From assembly GCA_905197905.1 (NCBI GenBank), contig CAJKAP010000009.1:1-64000 (forward strand): 64,000 nt of DNA. Reading direction: 5' to 3'. Position 1 is the first letter of the stretch; every line of letters starts with the position of its first letter. Made by a program: the position numbers and the translations under genes. Below, piece by piece: positions 51,957 to 60,227 of the stretch. The DNA comes from an uncultured Sutterella sp. (GTDB lineage: Bacteria > Pseudomonadota > Gammaproteobacteria > Burkholderiales > Burkholderiaceae_F). Under the pieces are notes generated by a model. The model was not told the DNA's origin, did not search any database, and saw nothing but the letters and a program-made list of their open reading frames with translations.

Positions 51957-52388
51957 TTAGTTCATAAAGTCGATCGAAATCGGGCGGGAATTCTTCTTAG
52001 CCTGAATTTCAGCGCGCTGACGTTCAAGTTCGAGACGCACTTTTTCCTTAGCGGTCTTGGTGCGTTCCACTTCTTCCTTCGTCAAGCGTTCGAGCTGCGT
52101 CTTCTTCAACTTGCCTTCAAGAATGGCGAGTTCAGCGGCCAGCTCTTGTTCGCGATCCTGCATTTCTTCCAAGCGGTCTTCACGAGCCTGCTGGCGCTGG
52201 ATCTTGGCGCGGTCGCGTGCATCAATGGCGGCGTTACTTTCGCGCAACTGTTCGAGCTGCTGAGCTGCGCCTGGACCCATGCCCTGATAAGCCATTTCAC
52301 GGCGTTCTTGGTAGTTGTTTGCGCAACCAGCAAGAAGCGTAGCGGAAAGAGCAACCACAGCCAAAAGCGATGTCTTAGCGGATGTCAT
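51957..52388 (-). CDS. Small coiled-coil lipoprotein
   Basis: A 143-residue lipoprotein: signal with lipobox LLAGC and lipidated Cys22. The mature part (about 40-135) is an almost continuous, highly charged helix with heptad spacing (LEEMQDREQELAAELAILEG, KEEVERTKTAKEKVRLELER), so a coiled coil spanning part of the periplasm is likely. Unknown function; superficially like Lpp or TolA-type spacers, without recognised anchor residues. It lies 16 nt behind the glycine-zipper lipoprotein and is probably in the same operon. Confidence 0.8.
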   Translation of the reverse strand: MTSAKTSLLAVVALSATLLAGCANNYQERREMAYQGMGPGAAQQLEQLRESNAAIDARDRAKIQRQQAREDRLEEMQDREQELAAELAILEGKLKKTQLERLTKEEVERTKTAKEKVRLELERQRAEIQAKKNSRPISIDFMN

Positions 52389-52404
52389 AGTGCTTGCCTC
52401 CTTG

Positions 52405-52938
52405 TTACTTGCTCTTCACACAACCACCGGGGTTGTTCGGCTGAATACGTGCATCACCCTGGTTCGGGGAGACGAGCATGGCGGTTCCTAAACGGAATTC
52501 GCAAACGTTACCCACCTGAGCGGACTGATAGAGACGACCATCTTTGCCACGGAAGGTGAGCTGCACGCCGTCGACAAAGTCGTTCGAGGTGCGATCGCCC
52601 ACAGCTTGCCCCGCGAGGTTACCCAAAGCGCCACCAGCCAAACCGCCCATCACGCGAGAAGAGGTGGAGTGGTGACCGTGGTTACCAATAGCGGCACCAG
52701 CGATAGCACCCAAGATCATGCCAGCCATCTGAGCACGATCCTTGTCGCCAGAGGTGGGCACAGCCACCTGAGCCGGGGAGATATAAACAATTTCCACCGT
52801 TTCCACAGCCTGGACACGATTCACGGCGTTAGCAGAGTAAACGTCGGAGCGATAGCGGTTACCGTCTTCGACGACGCAGCCCGTCATGGCAAGGGTGAAA
52901 GCCAAGGTGGAGGCGCAGAGTAAAGTCTTTTTAAACAT
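52405..52938 (-). CDS. Glycine-zipper outer-membrane lipoprotein (SlyB/Pcp-like)
   Basis: A lipoprotein of about 177 residues with a glycine-zipper 2TM domain. From the Met at 52938 the signal MFKKTLLCASTLAFTLAMTGC ends at lipidated C21. GMILGAIAGAAIG and GLAGGALGNLAGQAVG (about 85-125) are the two Gly-zipper halves, as in SlyB, which stabilises outer-membrane complexes. A start at 52956 (adding MDLKKK) is possible. The frame is open to 53136, but nothing upstream looks like protein. It is upstream of the small coiled-coil lipoprotein. Confidence 0.85.
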   Translation of the reverse strand: MFKKTLLCASTLAFTLAMTGCVVEDGNRYRSDVYSANAVNRVQAVETVEIVYISPAQVAVPTSGDKDRAQMAGMILGAIAGAAIGNHGHHSTSSRVMGGLAGGALGNLAGQAVGDRTSNDFVDGVQLTFRGKDGRLYQSAQVGNVCEFRLGTAMLVSPNQGDARIQPNNPGGCVKSK

Positions 52939-53101
52939 TTTCTTTTTCAAGTCCATGAAGCAAAAAAGGTTAGCCACATAGAAGTGGGGGGTTAGATGCG
53001 GTAAAGATAGCATGATTTGCAAATTCTTGCGCTCAAAAGTCGATCCCACATGTAACGAAAATGCGCAAACCTCACAAATCCTTTCGCGAGAAGGAAAAGA
53101 G

Positions 53102-53153
53102 GAGGGCGGCGCAAGCGCGAAAAACGCCGCCCACAATGAAGAGGGCGGCGTTT
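53102..53153 (-). terminator. pyrE terminator with overlapping alternative hairpin
   Basis: AAAACGCCGCCC (53120-53131) pairs perfectly with GGGCGGCGTTTT (53142-53153) and is followed on the minus strand by a fifth T and CGCGC. A further copy of GGGCGGCG at 53103-53110 can pair with the same CGCCGCCC, giving two mutually exclusive hairpins. Confidence 0.8.
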
Positions 53154-53176
53154 TGAGAAGTCGATTGACCTGACTT

Positions 53177-53851
53177 TTAGTTTTCGACAGCGATCGCGGT
53201 CAAGGAGTGGCGCGCCGCCCAAGTCCACGGGCTAGAGAGCCAGTCGTTTAACTTTTCGCGTTCTTCAGCGGTCAAGCGATTCATTTCCACAGCCTTATCG
53301 ATCACTTTCGTGAAGCTGATCATTTCGTGGCAATCAACGCCCAAGCGTTCAAAGAGGTGCTTGGTTTCTTCGATTCCAAAGCTCGTAATCGCTAAGCAGT
53401 CTTCGACGATGGCGCCTTCAGCCTTTAAGCCTTCGACGGCGGAGAGAAGAGAGATACCCGTGGAGATATGGTCTTCAATCAAGAGGACACGTTTACCCGC
53501 GACACTCATCCCTTCCACACGGCTCTTATTGCCATAGGTCTTGGCGGAATTACGCACGAAAATATGCGGTTTATCCAAGCGGTAGGCAAGCGCGGCAGCG
53601 TGAGAGACACCAGCGCCTTCGACACCCGCGACGATATCGAATTCAAGCCCCAATTCCATCACTTTCGTGGCCATCGTTTCGAGCACGTCGCGCCAGGCTT
53701 CAGGGGTGGACGTAATCGTACGGTTGTCCACATAGATCGGGGTGACCAAACCAGACTTCAAGCGCATCGGGCGGTCGGTTAAGAAGACGACGGAGCCCAC
53801 ATTGATGAGATGTTCAGCGAGGATGTTTTCAGCAAGTTTAGATTTGTACAT
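53177..53851 (-). CDS. pyrE: Orotate phosphoribosyltransferase-like protein (divergent PyrE)
   Basis: A 224-residue type I phosphoribosyltransferase. The PRPP motif is VLLIEDHISTGISLLSAV (about 122-139, acidic pair E126/D127), and the segment FVRNSAKTYGNKSRVEG (about 98-114) corresponds to the OPRT RKxxKxHGxxxxIEG loop. The first Lys is replaced by Asn and the His by Tyr, although R100 and K104 remain, so this is a diverged member. OPRT converts orotate to OMP in UMP synthesis. Close linkage with an amidohydrolase (29 nt upstream) leaves open a role in base salvage. No other pyr gene is next to it. Confidence 0.75.
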   Translation of the reverse strand: MYKSKLAENILAEHLINVGSVVFLTDRPMRLKSGLVTPIYVDNRTITSTPEAWRDVLETMATKVMELGLEFDIVAGVEGAGVSHAAALAYRLDKPHIFVRNSAKTYGNKSRVEGMSVAGKRVLLIEDHISTGISLLSAVEGLKAEGAIVEDCLAITSFGIEETKHLFERLGVDCHEMISFTKVIDKAVEMNRLTAEEREKLNDWLSSPWTWAARHSLTAIAVEN

Positions 53852-53880
53852 GTCAATATTCTCTACAAAAGTCTGATCAA

Positions 53881-54873
53881 TTAGTCGATACCAAGAGCGC
53901 GGCGGCCGTTCACCGTGGCGATCTGCACGAGTTCGTCAAAGTAGTCAAAGCGGCAACCCGTGGCGAGCGTGGTGAGTTCGTGCCACATATCGCCAGCATT
54001 CCAAGGCACCATGGCGTCAGAGACGTTGTCCGTGCCAAGAGCGACCGTGATACCAGCCGGCACCATTTCGTCCACCGGGGTGAGCGAATTGTGCATCGGG
54101 CCAATCATTTCAGAGCGCGGCGTATCGATCCAAGCCGTCGGGCAGGCGATCATCATCACATCGGCTTCTTTCATCAACTTGTAGAGGCGCTGACGATAGG
54201 CGCGAGAGTGAGCAGCGATGGAAATACCGTGAATGGCTACCACGCGACCCTGCATGCCGTGTTCAATCGTCTTTTCGCAGAGCTGTTCGGTTTCGTATTC
54301 CACACTTTCGTTAAATTGGTCAACGTGCACATGCACCATCTTGCCCATGGACTTAGCGGTCCCCAAGATGATGTCAAAGGCTTCTGCGCCCTTGCCGTAG
54401 TCGCGTTCGTCGCGCTTCGGGAGTGCGCCGATGATATCGACCATTTCTGCACCAATGTCAAACCAACGACGGGCTTCAGGATTGATCACGCCCTTGAGCG
54501 TCTGGTTAGCGAACTTCACAGTGAGTTGATCCTTGTAGTGTTCACGAGCGCGCAAGCCAGCCTTAATGGCGCGGTCTTCAGACTGCGGGTCGATGTCAAC
54601 GAACGTGGCCAAAGCGGTCACGCCCTGAGAGATCTGGTTTTCAAAGAAAATGGAGAAGCGACGGTAGAAATCTTCTTCGGTGGAATTGCGCTTTAAGCTG
54701 TCGAGAGCGTCCCACTTTTGCTGCAAGGTGCAGGTGCGGCGCATTTCTAAAACGTCAGGGGAGAGGGTGTAAGCGCGGTCAGCGTGAGCGTGAGTATTGA
54801 CCCAACCACCCGCAGCCTTGATGGCCGGTTCAATGATGTCGCGGATGGTGAGGGGATGTGTCGGTGCGGACAT
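53881..54873 (-). CDS. Amidohydrolase (cytosine deaminase-like)
   Basis: A 330-residue amidohydrolase-superfamily protein. Metal ligands are visible in order: THAHAD (H28/H30), VHVHVDQ (about residue 180), AIHGIS and LGTDNVSD (Asp at the end, about 282). The arrangement and the FDI/HVHVDQ region resemble bacterial cytosine deaminase / isopropylammelide hydrolase relatives. The probable reaction is deamination of a pyrimidine- or triazine-like ring; not provable from sequence. The next gene on the strand, the pyrE-like gene, follows by 29 nt, so the pair may work together in pyrimidine or nucleobase salvage. Confidence 0.82.
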   Translation of the reverse strand: MSAPTHPLTIRDIIEPAIKAAGGWVNTHAHADRAYTLSPDVLEMRRTCTLQQKWDALDSLKRNSTEEDFYRRFSIFFENQISQGVTALATFVDIDPQSEDRAIKAGLRAREHYKDQLTVKFANQTLKGVINPEARRWFDIGAEMVDIIGALPKRDERDYGKGAEAFDIILGTAKSMGKMVHVHVDQFNESVEYETEQLCEKTIEHGMQGRVVAIHGISIAAHSRAYRQRLYKLMKEADVMMIACPTAWIDTPRSEMIGPMHNSLTPVDEMVPAGITVALGTDNVSDAMVPWNAGDMWHELTTLATGCRFDYFDELVQIATVNGRRALGID

Positions 54874-55407
54874 ATGAGCAACTCCTTAACAATAACAACT
54901 TTCAAAAAGGTTTAAAAAACAATAAGGCTCAATCACTGAAAAATCAGTGACTTACGGTATGCAATAGAAACACTACGGTCTTGATTGCACGAACCTAAAA
55001 TTCTTTATCCTTGCTGCGGGGATCCACCGAGATCAGCACGAAATTCGCGCGACCGTCAAGGTGGGGAAAAGTCCACCACAGCAACCTCCCAAGGGCTGCA
55101 GTCGTTAGGAATTGGCGCTACAGGATAGGCGTATTGAAGTCGCCCCTCAAACTGTAGGCTAAATTGACAAGATTTTAGGTATATTGTCGACAAATAGCAA
55201 GGCGGTACATAATTTTTTACAAGTAGTCATATTTTGCATAACTTCGGGTTTCCTTGCCTTGACAGAGTATGCGTTAAAGGCTCATCATTAATAATTGACC
55301 TCTTCGCAAAAAGACACCTCCCCTCAGAGACTCTTGTGCGAAAAGAGAAGACGGACTTCTTTTTGGAGAAGTCACTATTCACCGATTTTTAGCAGGACGA
55401 AAACCCC
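54874..55407. promoter_or_regulatory. Divergent regulatory region between the amidohydrolase and the M20 gene
   Basis: A 534-nt non-coding region. It holds: a hairpin CACTGA/TCAGTG near 54943-54958 just upstream of the amidohydrolase; a GC-rich segment about 55015-55115 with repeated GGTGGAC/GGTGGATC-like motifs on the minus strand, possibly a mobile-element remnant; the palindrome TTGTCGACAA at 55184-55193; and AT-rich DNA from 55150 to 55290 with the likely M20 gene promoter (TTGTCG then CATAAT). Confidence 0.45.
55184..55193. promoter_or_regulatory. GntR/FadR-type operator candidate
   Basis: TTGTCGACAA is a perfect 10-bp palindrome matching the general FadR-subfamily operator pattern (GTM ... 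KAC halves). It sits at the -35 position of a plausible promoter (TTGTCG, 18 bp, CATAAT) for the M20 gene. Confidence 0.5.
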
Positions 55408-56511
55408 ATGACCGAAAAATTAGATCCTATCGCCTTACGCCGTACTCTCCACACCATGCCTGAGCTCGCTTTCCAAGAAGTGCGCACCTCTCAGTTTGTG
55501 GCTGACACATTGGAAAAATTGGGCTACGAAGTCACCCGCAACGTGGGCAACACCACGGGCGTCATTGGTGTGGTGAAAGGTGCAGAGCCTGGTCCCACGT
55601 TGATGTTGCGCGCTGATATGGATGCGCTTCCCTTTGAAATTGATGGTAAGCCCTGCGCGATTCACGCTTGCGGGCACGATGCACACACAGCCATGCTTTT
55701 GGCTGCCGCGAGCGAATTAAAGGACGTGGTAAAGCGCGGTACGTTGAAGGTTCTCTTCCAGCCTGCTGAAGAAACGATCGAAGGGGCTCTTGCCATGATT
55801 AAGGCGGGTGCCATTGATGACGTCGATATGATTGTGGGCGCCCATATTCGCCCTGTGCAGGACTTGGAACCTGGTACCTGCTGCGCTGCAGTGAACCATA
55901 CGGCCAGCACTACGCTTTACGCCACGATTAAAGGTCGCTCCGCTCACGCCGCGCGTCCGCACTTGGGTATTAACGCGATTGACGTTGCTTGCGCCGTGGT
56001 GCAGGGCGTTCAGGCGATTTGGCTCAATCCTGCCGCTTCGTGGAGCGCTAAGGCGACGCAGTTGCATGCTGATCAGGGCGCTACGAACTCCATTCCTGAA
56101 GAAGCTCGCCTCACTTTTGACGTGCGTGCAGGCACGAACGAAGGCATGAAAGAGTTGCTTGAAAAGATGGAACACGTCATCAAATTGACGGCTGAAGCCG
56201 CGGGTGCTACCGCTGAAGTGCGCTTTGGCACACAGTGCCCGGCGGCTGACTACGATGAAAAGTTGAAGGAAGAAATCGCTGACGTGATTCGCACGGTGGT
56301 AGGACCCGATAAGCTCGCTCGTCCTTGCGGCGGTGGCGGGGAAGACTTCCACCACTATCGTTTGGCTCGCCCTGAATTGCCCGCCGCTTACTTTGGCGTG
56401 GGCGTGGGTGCTGCGCCTGGCCTACACGCTGCTACGATGGACTTTGATGAAAAGTACCTCCCGATGGGCACGGCCGTGTTTGTCGAATGGGTCAAGCGCC
56501 ACTTGGCTTAA
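55408..56511 (+). CDS. M20-family amidohydrolase (hippuricase/IAA-amino-acid hydrolase-like)
   Basis: A 367-residue zinc-dependent amidase of the M20D group, hydrolysing N-acyl amino acids. Metal ligands: C88 and H90 in HACGHDAHTAM, E121/E122 in FQPAEETIEG, H146 in GAHIRP and a late His in GGEDFHHYRLA/ GLHAATMDFDE. The dimerisation domain interrupts the catalytic domain (about 165-280). There is no signal peptide. It diverges from the amidohydrolase and has its own regulatory region with a FadR-type palindrome, consistent with control by a GntR/FCD regulator. Confidence 0.9.
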   Translation: MTEKLDPIALRRTLHTMPELAFQEVRTSQFVADTLEKLGYEVTRNVGNTTGVIGVVKGAEPGPTLMLRADMDALPFEIDGKPCAIHACGHDAHTAMLLAAASELKDVVKRGTLKVLFQPAEETIEGALAMIKAGAIDDVDMIVGAHIRPVQDLEPGTCCAAVNHTASTTLYATIKGRSAHAARPHLGINAIDVACAVVQGVQAIWLNPAASWSAKATQLHADQGATNSIPEEARLTFDVRAGTNEGMKELLEKMEHVIKLTAEAAGATAEVRFGTQCPAADYDEKLKEEIADVIRTVVGPDKLARPCGGGGEDFHHYRLARPELPAAYFGVGVGAAPGLHAATMDFDEKYLPMGTAVFVEWVKRHLA

Positions 56512-56523
56512 TTTTTGCACGCA

Positions 56524-56551
56524 CTGGGAGAGAGAATAAATTCTCTCCCAG
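56524..56551 (+). terminator. Hairpin after the M20 gene, without U-tract
   Basis: CTGGGAGAGA / TCTCTCCCAG, 10 bp, 8-nt loop. It may end the transcript or protect its 3' end; no T-run follows. Confidence 0.4.
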
Positions 56552-56714
56552 ATGCAGAGCGTGTTTTCTTCTAATGAAAACTAAGAGAGTGCTATTAGAA
56601 AGGTACCTGCTACGGGAAGGATTTTCTGTATTTTTTGGTGAGAAGTTACTCGCTTGCATTTTGTAAAAAACAGGAGTAGGATTCGCTGACATCAATGTTT
56701 GGAAAGGTAACAAG

Positions 56715-57290
56715 ATGTCTTCGGATGATTTATTTCAAGGCACCATTTTTGGGTGTTCTGCTTTACTTTTTCAAGGCTTAACAGCTACAAGTGTGTTTGC
56801 TCAACCGCTTGATTTACACGACGAAGCTCTTCAGCGTGGAGAACAACGTCAACAACAGTGGCAAAAAGATATATCACCAAAATCAGATACACGTTTACCC
56901 TCACCAACCCTTCAACAAGCTCCCAAATCTCTCGAAGCTCTCGATGAATCTTGCTTTCCAATTGATGACATCCTCCTAATTGGCGAAGAATCCTCCCGAT
57001 TTCAATTTGCGCTTAAATCCGCAAAATCGCAATTGACCTTTAAGCCTGGACAGTGCTTAGGCTCAAAAGCCGTCAACGCTTTGATGGTTACCGCCCAAAA
57101 TGCGCTTTTAGAAGCAGGCTACAGTACCACGCGTATTGTGGCGGGTGCTCAGAATCTCAAATCTCGCAAACTAGTTTTAACCGTTATCCCTGGACGAATC
57201 CACGCAATTCGTTTTAATGAAGAAAATTCTGAGGAAACGCATGTTGCTCGTATTAGCGGTTGGCGAAATCAGTTCCCTTTCACAAAGTGA
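56715..57290 (+). pseudogene. TpsB (CdiB/FhaC/ShlB-like) two-partner secretion transporter, 5' fragment
   Basis: The 191 residues are the N-terminal quarter of a TpsB outer-membrane transporter: a weak signal region (TATSVFAQ), a Gln/Arg-rich periplasmic helix, and the first POTRA domain with CFPIDDILLIGEESSRFQFA, TAQNALLEAGYSTTRIVAGA and LVLTVIPGRIHAIRF. Homology to FhaC-type proteins would continue into the NQFPF-x-x-G-x-LN region, but the frame stops right after NQFPFTK. The second POTRA and the whole barrel are missing. The following DNA is the 3' part of a tpsA gene, so a deletion has removed the rest. No export activity is expected from this fragment. Confidence 0.75.
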
Positions 57291-59868
57291 AGTGCATCAT
57301 AAGAAGTCTGGTCTCATGGGAAGTGGCTTTGGGGTGACGATTGGCATGCAGAAGGTGGATACCAAGAGTCAAGGCGCGAAAGAAAGCGTCTCACAAAGCC
57401 ATGTCGGTTCACTTCATGGCGATACGCTTGTGACTGCTGGCGAAAGCTACCAACAGGTCGGTAGCACGGTTTCAGCCCCTGAAGGGAACACCATTATTTC
57501 TGCAAAGCGCATTGGTGTAGAAGCCGCAAAGAGCCGTCAAACCACGGACACTGAATATAGTTATCAGCAAAAGGGTTTGACGGTTGCCTTGAATGCTCCT
57601 GTGTTGAGTGCGATTCAAGGTGCGGTCTCAACCGTTTCTTCCGTGAAAGATGTTGGAGTCAGCCAAAATAACCGCGTCAATGCGATGGCGGTAGCCAATA
57701 GTGGCTTCAAAGCGGTTCGTACAGGAAGAGCGTTAAACGAATTAGCGCAAAATCCAGGTGATGCAGCAAAGAACGTCAGTGTGTCAATTACCTACGGTCA
57801 GCAGAAAAACACGAATGAATCGCACCAAAGTAGCACTGATGCTACACCGAGCCAAGTCTTAGCTGGTGGAAAAGTCGTGATGTTGGCCAAGGGGAGCGAA
57901 GCCTCTGACATTAACGTCACAGGTTCTGACGTCTATGGGAAAGGTGGTACGCACTTAAAGGCGGACCATGAAATTAATCTTGAAGCAGCGGAAACCACGG
58001 AAACGGAGCGCACCAAGAATAAATCTGCAGGTTGGAATGCTGGTGTTGCGATTTCAGTGGGTAGCAACGGTTACTCATTAGGGGTGACGGCGGGTGGCAA
58101 CTACGGTCGTGGTCATGGTAATGGCGACACGACGAGTTATCGTGCCACACATGTGGGCTCCTTGGAAGGAAATACCACCCTTGAAAGTGGAGAAACCACA
58201 ACACTCAAAGGCGCACAAGTCCAAGGCAAGCACGTTGAGCTCAAAGTCAAAGACTTAGCCATAGAGAGCGTGCAAGATACGTTTAAGTATGACGCGAAGC
58301 AGATGAATGCGAGCGCGCAGGTCACGGTAGGCTATGGTTTTTCAGCTTCAGCAAGCTTTAATAAGAGTAAGCTCAAAGCGGATTACGCATCTGTCGCAGA
58401 ACAAGCTGGAATTCTGGCGGGTGATGAGGGCTATAATGTGGATATTCAAAACCACACCTCGCTCAAAGGAGGGCTAGTGACCTCAACCCAGAAGGCCGAA
58501 GACGAGGGGAAGAACCGCTTCTCCACAGGCACACTCACGAGCACTGACATCGAAAACCACAACGATGTCAAAGGGAGTGCTATTGGTTTAGATGTCGCTA
58601 TGCACGAATCGTTTGATGGCGGCAAGCCTTCTAGTACTCAAAATTCTGGTGAATCGGCACAAACAAACGACGCCTCGCAATCCAACAGTTCTTCAGAGAA
58701 CGCTCAACAAGTCGCTAGCGATGAATCTCTTACCAAGAAACCGACGGAAGCTGAAATTCAGCAAACGAAAGACAGTTGGGGCTTTGATCCCGCTTTTGGG
58801 AGCGGAAAAGTCTCTGAATCCGAGAGTGGTACGACGAAGAGTGGCATCAACACGAAGAATCTGACGGTAAGAGAAGATTCAGAGGGCGACTATTCTTCAC
58901 TCAGAACTTCTGTGACGACGGACAACTACCGCGATAGCATGGGTGCTGTGGAAAAGAATTTTGAGAAAGAAAAACTCCTTGAAGATCTGAACGTCCAAGT
59001 GCGAGTAACTAAAGACTTTCGTAAGAATATCAGTAAAGAGGTTGATAGATACTTTGATAAGAAGCAGGCCGATTTGCGCCTTCAACGTGAAGGAATTGAC
59101 CAGCTTCTGAAAGGTGCTCAAACGAAAGAAGAAGTGGCTCAATTGCGCAAACAAATTGATCAAATTGATGATCATATTTACGAGTTGCAGTACTCGCGCC
59201 ACTTTGCCAACGCAGTCATGGACTTAGTTGCAGCCAATCCTAAGCTTCCCATCACACAAAACACTTTGCGCATAGCTAATACCTATATGCGACAGCAAAG
59301 CGTAGCTAATTCCAAGCTCTCCCCAGGGATTACAGACGGCACGACAACAATAAACAATCTTTCTTATAGCTCAGGTAGTTTTGATGGGTATAAGTTAGGA
59401 GGTACTCGAAATGATGTATATTATATTTGCGGGAAGGATGGTAAGTGGTGTAAAAAGGATGAAAATGATAATTTAATCAAAGATTTTAAAAACAATTATC
59501 TTTATAAAGACGATAACAAAATAAGTTTATCTGAATATTTATCTCAGAATAAAGAGATACTTGGGGGAATGACGGGAGGTTTCCAGCCAGTAGAGGGAGA
59601 TTGGATTTTGGGAAACTACGTTATTCCTTACGTAGCTGGAGGGGAATCCGATCTTTTAGTCGAAGCGTTTGCTGGTATGCATGACGCATTAGGTGGGCAA
59701 TTTCCAGGTTTTTATGGTAGTGATGGCAATACAATCCATAAAACAAGAACTCAAAGAATTTTTTCTAATATAACAACGACTGTGGCAATACCTGTAACCA
59801 TGCCTTTCGCTTTTTCCGATAATGTCCCTAACGATGTGTTGAATTTTATATTTTTACTATCTAAATAA
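57217..59868 (+). CDS. TpsA/CdiA C-terminal fragment: FHA-type repeats plus variable toxin-like domain
   Basis: An 883-residue open frame that is homologous to filamentous haemagglutinin / CdiA proteins only from about residue 22 (SEVHHKKSGLMGSGFGVTIG). About 25-470 are FHA-2 type repeats (YSYQQKGLTVALNAPVLSAI, NKSAGWNAGVAISVGSNGYS, VTVGYGFSASASFNKSKLKA), 470-560 a Ser/Asn/Gln-rich linker, and 560-705 a pre-toxin-like helical region (LLEDLNVQVRVTKDFRKNIS). From about 710 the DNA turns AT-rich and the protein becomes unfamiliar (GESDLLVEAFAGMHDALGGQ, hydrophobic end FSDNVPNDVLNFIFLLSK), as in recombining CdiA-CT toxin domains. The Sec signal and TPS domain of CdiA are lacking. The ORF start lies out of frame inside the tpsB fragment and happens to encode a signal-like MKKILRKRMLLVLAVG. 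Expression is uncertain. Confidence 0.75.
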   Translation: MKKILRKRMLLVLAVGEISSLSQSEVHHKKSGLMGSGFGVTIGMQKVDTKSQGAKESVSQSHVGSLHGDTLVTAGESYQQVGSTVSAPEGNTIISAKRIGVEAAKSRQTTDTEYSYQQKGLTVALNAPVLSAIQGAVSTVSSVKDVGVSQNNRVNAMAVANSGFKAVRTGRALNELAQNPGDAAKNVSVSITYGQQKNTNESHQSSTDATPSQVLAGGKVVMLAKGSEASDINVTGSDVYGKGGTHLKADHEINLEAAETTETERTKNKSAGWNAGVAISVGSNGYSLGVTAGGNYGRGHGNGDTTSYRATHVGSLEGNTTLESGETTTLKGAQVQGKHVELKVKDLAIESVQDTFKYDAKQMNASAQVTVGYGFSASASFNKSKLKADYASVAEQAGILAGDEGYNVDIQNHTSLKGGLVTSTQKAEDEGKNRFSTGTLTSTDIENHNDVKGSAIGLDVAMHESFDGGKPSSTQNSGESAQTNDASQSNSSSENAQQVASDESLTKKPTEAEIQQTKDSWGFDPAFGSGKVSESESGTTKSGINTKNLTVREDSEGDYSSLRTSVTTDNYRDSMGAVEKNFEKEKLLEDLNVQVRVTKDFRKNISKEVDRYFDKKQADLRLQREGIDQLLKGAQTKEEVAQLRKQIDQIDDHIYELQYSRHFANAVMDLVAANPKLPITQNTLRIANTYMRQQSVANSKLSPGITDGTTTINNLSYSSGSFDGYKLGGTRNDVYYICGKDGKWCKKDENDNLIKDFKNNYLYKDDNKISLSEYLSQNKEILGGMTGGFQPVEGDWILGNYVIPYVAGGESDLLVEAFAGMHDALGGQFPGFYGSDGNTIHKTRTQRIFSNITTTVAIPVTMPFAFSDNVPNDVLNFIFLLSK

Positions 59869-59870
59869 TT

Positions 59871-60217
59871 ATGAAAGTATTTTTTTGTCTACTAATTTTA
59901 TTCTGCATTTCTTCTTGTGTAGTACAAACATATGCACCTGACTTTGAGAATGATTTTAAAAAAATCCAAACTTATCAAAAAAAAGATTCAATAGGAAAAA
60001 CTAACTATATTCAGAGAATTAAGGATGTAAAAGATTGCGGTGTCATAAATTTAGATTCGGGAGGGTTAGATGTTAATGTCATGTACAAGTTTATGACAGA
60101 TAGAGAATTTGACGAGAGAATTAATAAATTTTCAGAATGTATGAAAAAAAAGGATATATAAGAATACTTCCGACAAAATGTACAAAAGAAGGGGTAGATC
60201 TACATCTGTGTAATTGA
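59871..60217 (+). pseudogene. Small Cys-rich lipoprotein, copy 1, frameshifted in an A8 tract
   Basis: Starts 2 nt after the CdiA-like frame. The signal peptide MKVFFCLLILFCISSC ends in a lipobox (Cys16). As written, the frame stops at 60161 after CMKKKDI (96 residues). Adding one base to the A8 run at 60144-60151 extends it to 60217 and yields CMKKKGYIRILPTKC ... GVDLHLCN, matching the C-terminus of copies 2 and 3. Restored length is about 115 residues with the shared pattern CGVINLDS ... C ... C ... LCN. Immediately downstream of a CdiA-CT it stands where an immunity gene is expected. It is strongly AT-rich. Confidence 0.7.
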
Positions 60218-60227
60218 TAGAGTGAAT

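Noticed and set aside
53980..54696. 238-codon plus-strand frame opposite the amidohydrolase
   Set aside because: The minus-strand frame carries all metal-binding motifs. The plus frame has no family features.
56791..56979. Alternative 62-codon frame within the tpsB fragment
   Set aside because: The overlapping frame has clear POTRA homology. This one has none.
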